Assembly: GCA_037138595.1 (NCBI GenBank)
Contig: JBAXIB010000017.1
Span: 11,828-75,827 of the forward strand
DNA length: 64,000 nt
From: UBA4742 sp037138595
GTDB lineage: Bacteria; Actinomycetota; Acidimicrobiia; Acidimicrobiales; Acidimicrobilacustridaceae
Reading direction: 5' to 3'
Below, in pieces: positions 61,642 to 64,000 of the stretch; the stretch's first letter is position 1; every line of letters starts with the position of its first letter. A model generated the notes under the pieces. That model saw nothing but the letters and a program-made list of their open reading frames with translations. It made no database searches and was not told the origin of the DNA. Both the position numbers and the translations under genes were made by a program.

Positions 61642-63912
61642 TCACTGCCTCGACATCGTCTCACGTTCAGTAGTAGCCGCAGCTTCGCTGGCGGCAACTG
61701 CGCTCGGCGAAATCAATTCGATGTCAACCCGTTCAAGCTTGCCTTCAAACGCGAACGGACTGGCATAGGCCAAGCTCACTGGAGAGCCATGGTCGAAACC
61801 AACGCTGGGACCAATGCTCGACAACATGCGCATGACAAATGGGATTTCCATCACGCCCGATGCCGCGCCGTTGATCATCAACGTGGCTTGGCCCGCGGTT
61901 CCGTGACGACGAAACTCGAGTCCGACTTCGGACTGGCCCACCGGAACCTCAACGTCAGAAGTGACGACGATGTGCTCGCCGAAACAGTTGTAATCAAAGA
62001 CCAGTCGCTCGGATTGCAAGAAAATGCTGATTCCCGAGTTTTCGGTTCCCGCGGCATAGAGCACGCCGTTTTCGCCAGCAGAACGTTCAATGGCTGCGAC
62101 GAGGTTCCAACTCCGCCCACCTATCGAAGCGCCAACTTGGGGCGGCAGAGGCGTCATCGGGGGCCGGTAGGAATACCGACGATCAGTCGAATGTGGCGAA
62201 TGATCGCGGAACCGTGACCCGAACAGTTCAAGTGTGCGGTCGTCAAGCGGCAGGACTCCGTGTTCCTCGGCCTCTTGCCACCACATGGCGATCATCTCGG
62301 CCAGTTTTTCTGGCATGTCAGCGGCGAGGTCGTTGAGTTCGGAACGATCCACATCAAGGTGGTAGAGCTCCCATGTGTCATCGTCAAAATCCACACCCGG
62401 TTCGTGGCGGGTAACTGCTTTCCAGCCTTCGGCATACATCGCCCGATGACCCATCATCTCGAAATACTGCGCCTGCTTCTTCGTCGGCATATCCGGTGCA
62501 TCGAAGGTGTACCGCATTGATGTCCCGGTTACTGGCATTTGCTCAAGACCGCGGTAGGTAGCAGCGGGGGTGATGCCAAGCACGTCATAAATCGACGGGA
62601 CGATGTCGTTGACGTGATGAAACTGGTCGCGAATGCCGCCAGAATCAGAAATTGATGCAGGCCAATGCACAATCAGTGGCACATGGACGCCACCTTCATG
62701 TGTGTTCTGTTTGTACCAACGGAACGGCGTGTTGCCGACCTGCGCCCAACCCCAGGGGTAATTCGAATGACTATGCGGTCCACCAATTTCGTCGAGGCGC
62801 TCGACCGCTTCATCGGGAGTTTCGATGACAAAGTTGAAAAATTTCATTTCGTGCAAAACGCCAAATGGGCCACCTTCTTGACTGGCGCCATTATCGGAGA
62901 GCACGAAAATCAACGTGTTATCGAGTTCGCCAAGTTCTTCAAGCGCGGTGACGACTCGGCCGATTTGTGCGTCAGTGTGATCTAAAAATGCCGCGAACGC
63001 TTCCTGTAAACGGGCAGCCAACCGGCGATCGTTCTCAGGCATTGTCGCCCACTCTTCGACGCCAGGGTTTCTTGGCGCTAGCTGGGTATCGGGGGGGATG
63101 ACGCCAAGTTCAATCTGACGGGCGAACCACTCGTCACGAGCGACATCCCAACCTTCGTCGAAGCGGCCTTTGTATTTTTCAACATACGACGCTGGTGCTT
63201 GGTGCGGCGCGTGAGTCGCACCAAACGCCAGGTACATGAAGAATGGTTTGTCGGGACGTATGGACTTGGTGTCGTGCACAAATCCAATGGCGTGATCGGC
63301 CAAATCCTCACTCAGGTGGTACCCGTCGGCCGCGCTACGCGGTGGATCAACCGAATGGTTGTCGTTGATCAACGCGGGGTGGAACTGATCAGTTTCGCCA
63401 TCGAGGAAGCCGTAGAAGCGGTCAAAACCACGTTGGCATGGCCACTGGTCAAACGGGCCGGCCGCCGAAGCATTTTCCATTGGGGTCAGGTGCCACTTGC
63501 CGAGTCCGAAGGTCGCGTAGCCCTCGTCTCGAAGTACCTCAGCCACTGTGGCGGCATGGTTCGACATGTGACCCCGCATATGGGGGTAACCAGAGCTGAA
63601 GTTCGCAACCGATCGCATGCCAACTTCGTGATGATTGCGACCGGTCAACAACGCCGCACGAGTTGGTGAACACAGTGGCGTCACGTGGAAGTTCGTGTAA
63701 CGCAGTCCACCGGCCGCTAAGCGATCGATGTTGGGAGTATCAATGGTCGAGCCGAAGCTACCGAAGTGCGAAAATCCGAGGTCATCAAGCAATATCACGA
63801 CCACATTGGGAGCATCGTCACCGGGATACTCAGGAGTTGGCCACCAAGGCTTTGACTCGGCATGGGTACGGCCGATCTCGCCGTCAAATGGTTCGTACTG
63901 CTTCATGTTCAC
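61642..63912 (-). CDS. Arylsulfatase (type I, formylglycine-dependent)
   Basis: A 756-residue sulfatase. The metal-binding DDLGFSHFGSFG lies near residue 43, and the formylglycine motif is C81-S-P-T-R85 in TPLCSPTRAALLTG. Later pieces include FLDHTDAQIGRVVTAL and FVLSDNGASQEG. No signal peptide is visible, so it is probably cytoplasmic. A C-terminal beta-sandwich domain of about 170 residues follows the core. The sulfatase-modifying enzyme is not in the window. It could release sulfate from aryl or steroid esters. Confidence 0.93.
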   Translation of the reverse strand: MNMKQYEPFDGEIGRTHAESKPWWPTPEYPGDDAPNVVVILLDDLGFSHFGSFGSTIDTPNIDRLAAGGLRYTNFHVTPLCSPTRAALLTGRNHHEVGMRSVANFSSGYPHMRGHMSNHAATVAEVLRDEGYATFGLGKWHLTPMENASAAGPFDQWPCQRGFDRFYGFLDGETDQFHPALINDNHSVDPPRSAADGYHLSEDLADHAIGFVHDTKSIRPDKPFFMYLAFGATHAPHQAPASYVEKYKGRFDEGWDVARDEWFARQIELGVIPPDTQLAPRNPGVEEWATMPENDRRLAARLQEAFAAFLDHTDAQIGRVVTALEELGELDNTLIFVLSDNGASQEGGPFGVLHEMKFFNFVIETPDEAVERLDEIGGPHSHSNYPWGWAQVGNTPFRWYKQNTHEGGVHVPLIVHWPASISDSGGIRDQFHHVNDIVPSIYDVLGITPAATYRGLEQMPVTGTSMRYTFDAPDMPTKKQAQYFEMMGHRAMYAEGWKAVTRHEPGVDFDDDTWELYHLDVDRSELNDLAADMPEKLAEMIAMWWQEAEEHGVLPLDDRTLELFGSRFRDHSPHSTDRRYSYRPPMTPLPPQVGASIGGRSWNLVAAIERSAGENGVLYAAGTENSGISIFLQSERLVFDYNCFGEHIVVTSDVEVPVGQSEVGLEFRRHGTAGQATLMINGAASGVMEIPFVMRMLSSIGPSVGFDHGSPVSLAYASPFAFEGKLERVDIELISPSAVAASEAAATTERETMSRQ

Positions 63913-63958
63913 CCCTGCTCGACGTGAATGCGGGCTCGCAAACGTACTTTTGGCACTT

Positions 63959-64000
63959 TAGCTGCCACAAGATCTAGCTGCCACAAGATCTAGCTGCCAC
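63959..64000. repeat. Tandem 16-bp repeat running off the right edge
   Basis: TAGCTGCCACAAGATC appears twice in full and then as TAGCTGCCAC at the end (63959-63974, 63975-63990, 63991-64000). The array may be longer beyond the window. Each unit contains the palindrome AGATCT across its junction. Confidence 0.85.

Noticed and set aside
1..64000. Searches by eye for tRNA, rRNA, CRISPR arrays, insertion sequences and prophage genes
   Set aside because: No tRNA-like or rRNA-like segment, no spaced direct repeats typical of CRISPR and no transposase or integrase were seen. Short gaps make hidden tRNAs unlikely but cannot be excluded without a program.

Overview
The window (64 kb, mid-high GC, about 60 protein genes, no RNA genes seen) looks like chromosomal DNA of an actinobacterium, most likely of the Acidimicrobiia / Ilumatobacter-like type. 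This rests on a WhiB gene beside a PdtaS-type histidine kinase, a DUF3107 gene, a Get3/ArsA ATPase pair, a class E-like sortase, an F420-type luciferase-fold oxidoreductase, a mycofactocin locus, frequent GTG starts and many genes that seem to be transcribed without leaders. The lineage assignment is inference.

Layout. 1-4.3 kb: electron transfer flavoprotein (etfB-etfA), a DUF2231 membrane protein and the first 31 codons of a sugar-lactone-oxidase-like gene, then a lipid kinase and a glycerophosphodiesterase. 4.5-13.6 kb: whiB, pdtaS-like kinase, paired ArsA/Get3-like ATPases, DUF3107, an Mrp Fe-S carrier divergent from a SufR-like Fe-S repressor with a clear operator, a cysteine desulfurase, a potassium channel and SixA. 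13.7-20.5 kb: a complete System I cytochrome c maturation operon (ccmABCDEFGHI), including a 44-residue ccmD. 20.6-29.4 kb: sortase, lipoprotein, two enoyl-CoA hydratases, a PAS-PAS-GGDEF-EAL protein, an orphan gene, an (alpha/alpha)6 glycosidase and a glycosyltransferase that appears to start at ATT.

29.4-50.3 kb is the centre of interest: a mycofactocin locus. On the minus strand a run of 13 genes (44634 down to 29396) encodes an F420/FMN luciferase-like oxidoreductase, two OYE/FadH-type Fe-S flavoproteins, a FixABCX-like set (ETF subunits, FixC-type quinone oxidoreductase, ferredoxin), MftE peptidase, a mycofactocin-type SDR, an NDMA-type alcohol dehydrogenase, a MoxR-VWA pair and the glycosyltransferase MftF. 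Divergent from it on the plus strand are a SNF2 helicase, a small protein, the precursor MftA (ending IDGMCGVY) and a protein in which MftB and MftC are fused. MftD is not in the window and neither is the GMC oxidase MftG. The simplest model is that nicotinoprotein dehydrogenases reduce mycofactocin in place and the FixABCX-like proteins pass the electrons to quinone.

50.3-64 kb: accessory catabolism. There is a SDR / NIPSNAP-like / aldehyde dehydrogenase operon, a lone SDR, a DinB/TIGR03086-like protein, a TetR regulator with a palindromic site, a TauD-type dioxygenase divergent from a VOC-P450-enoyl-CoA hydratase-SDR operon, a lipoprotein esterase, an S4 RNA-binding protein and a type I sulfatase. 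A 16-bp tandem repeat begins at the right edge.
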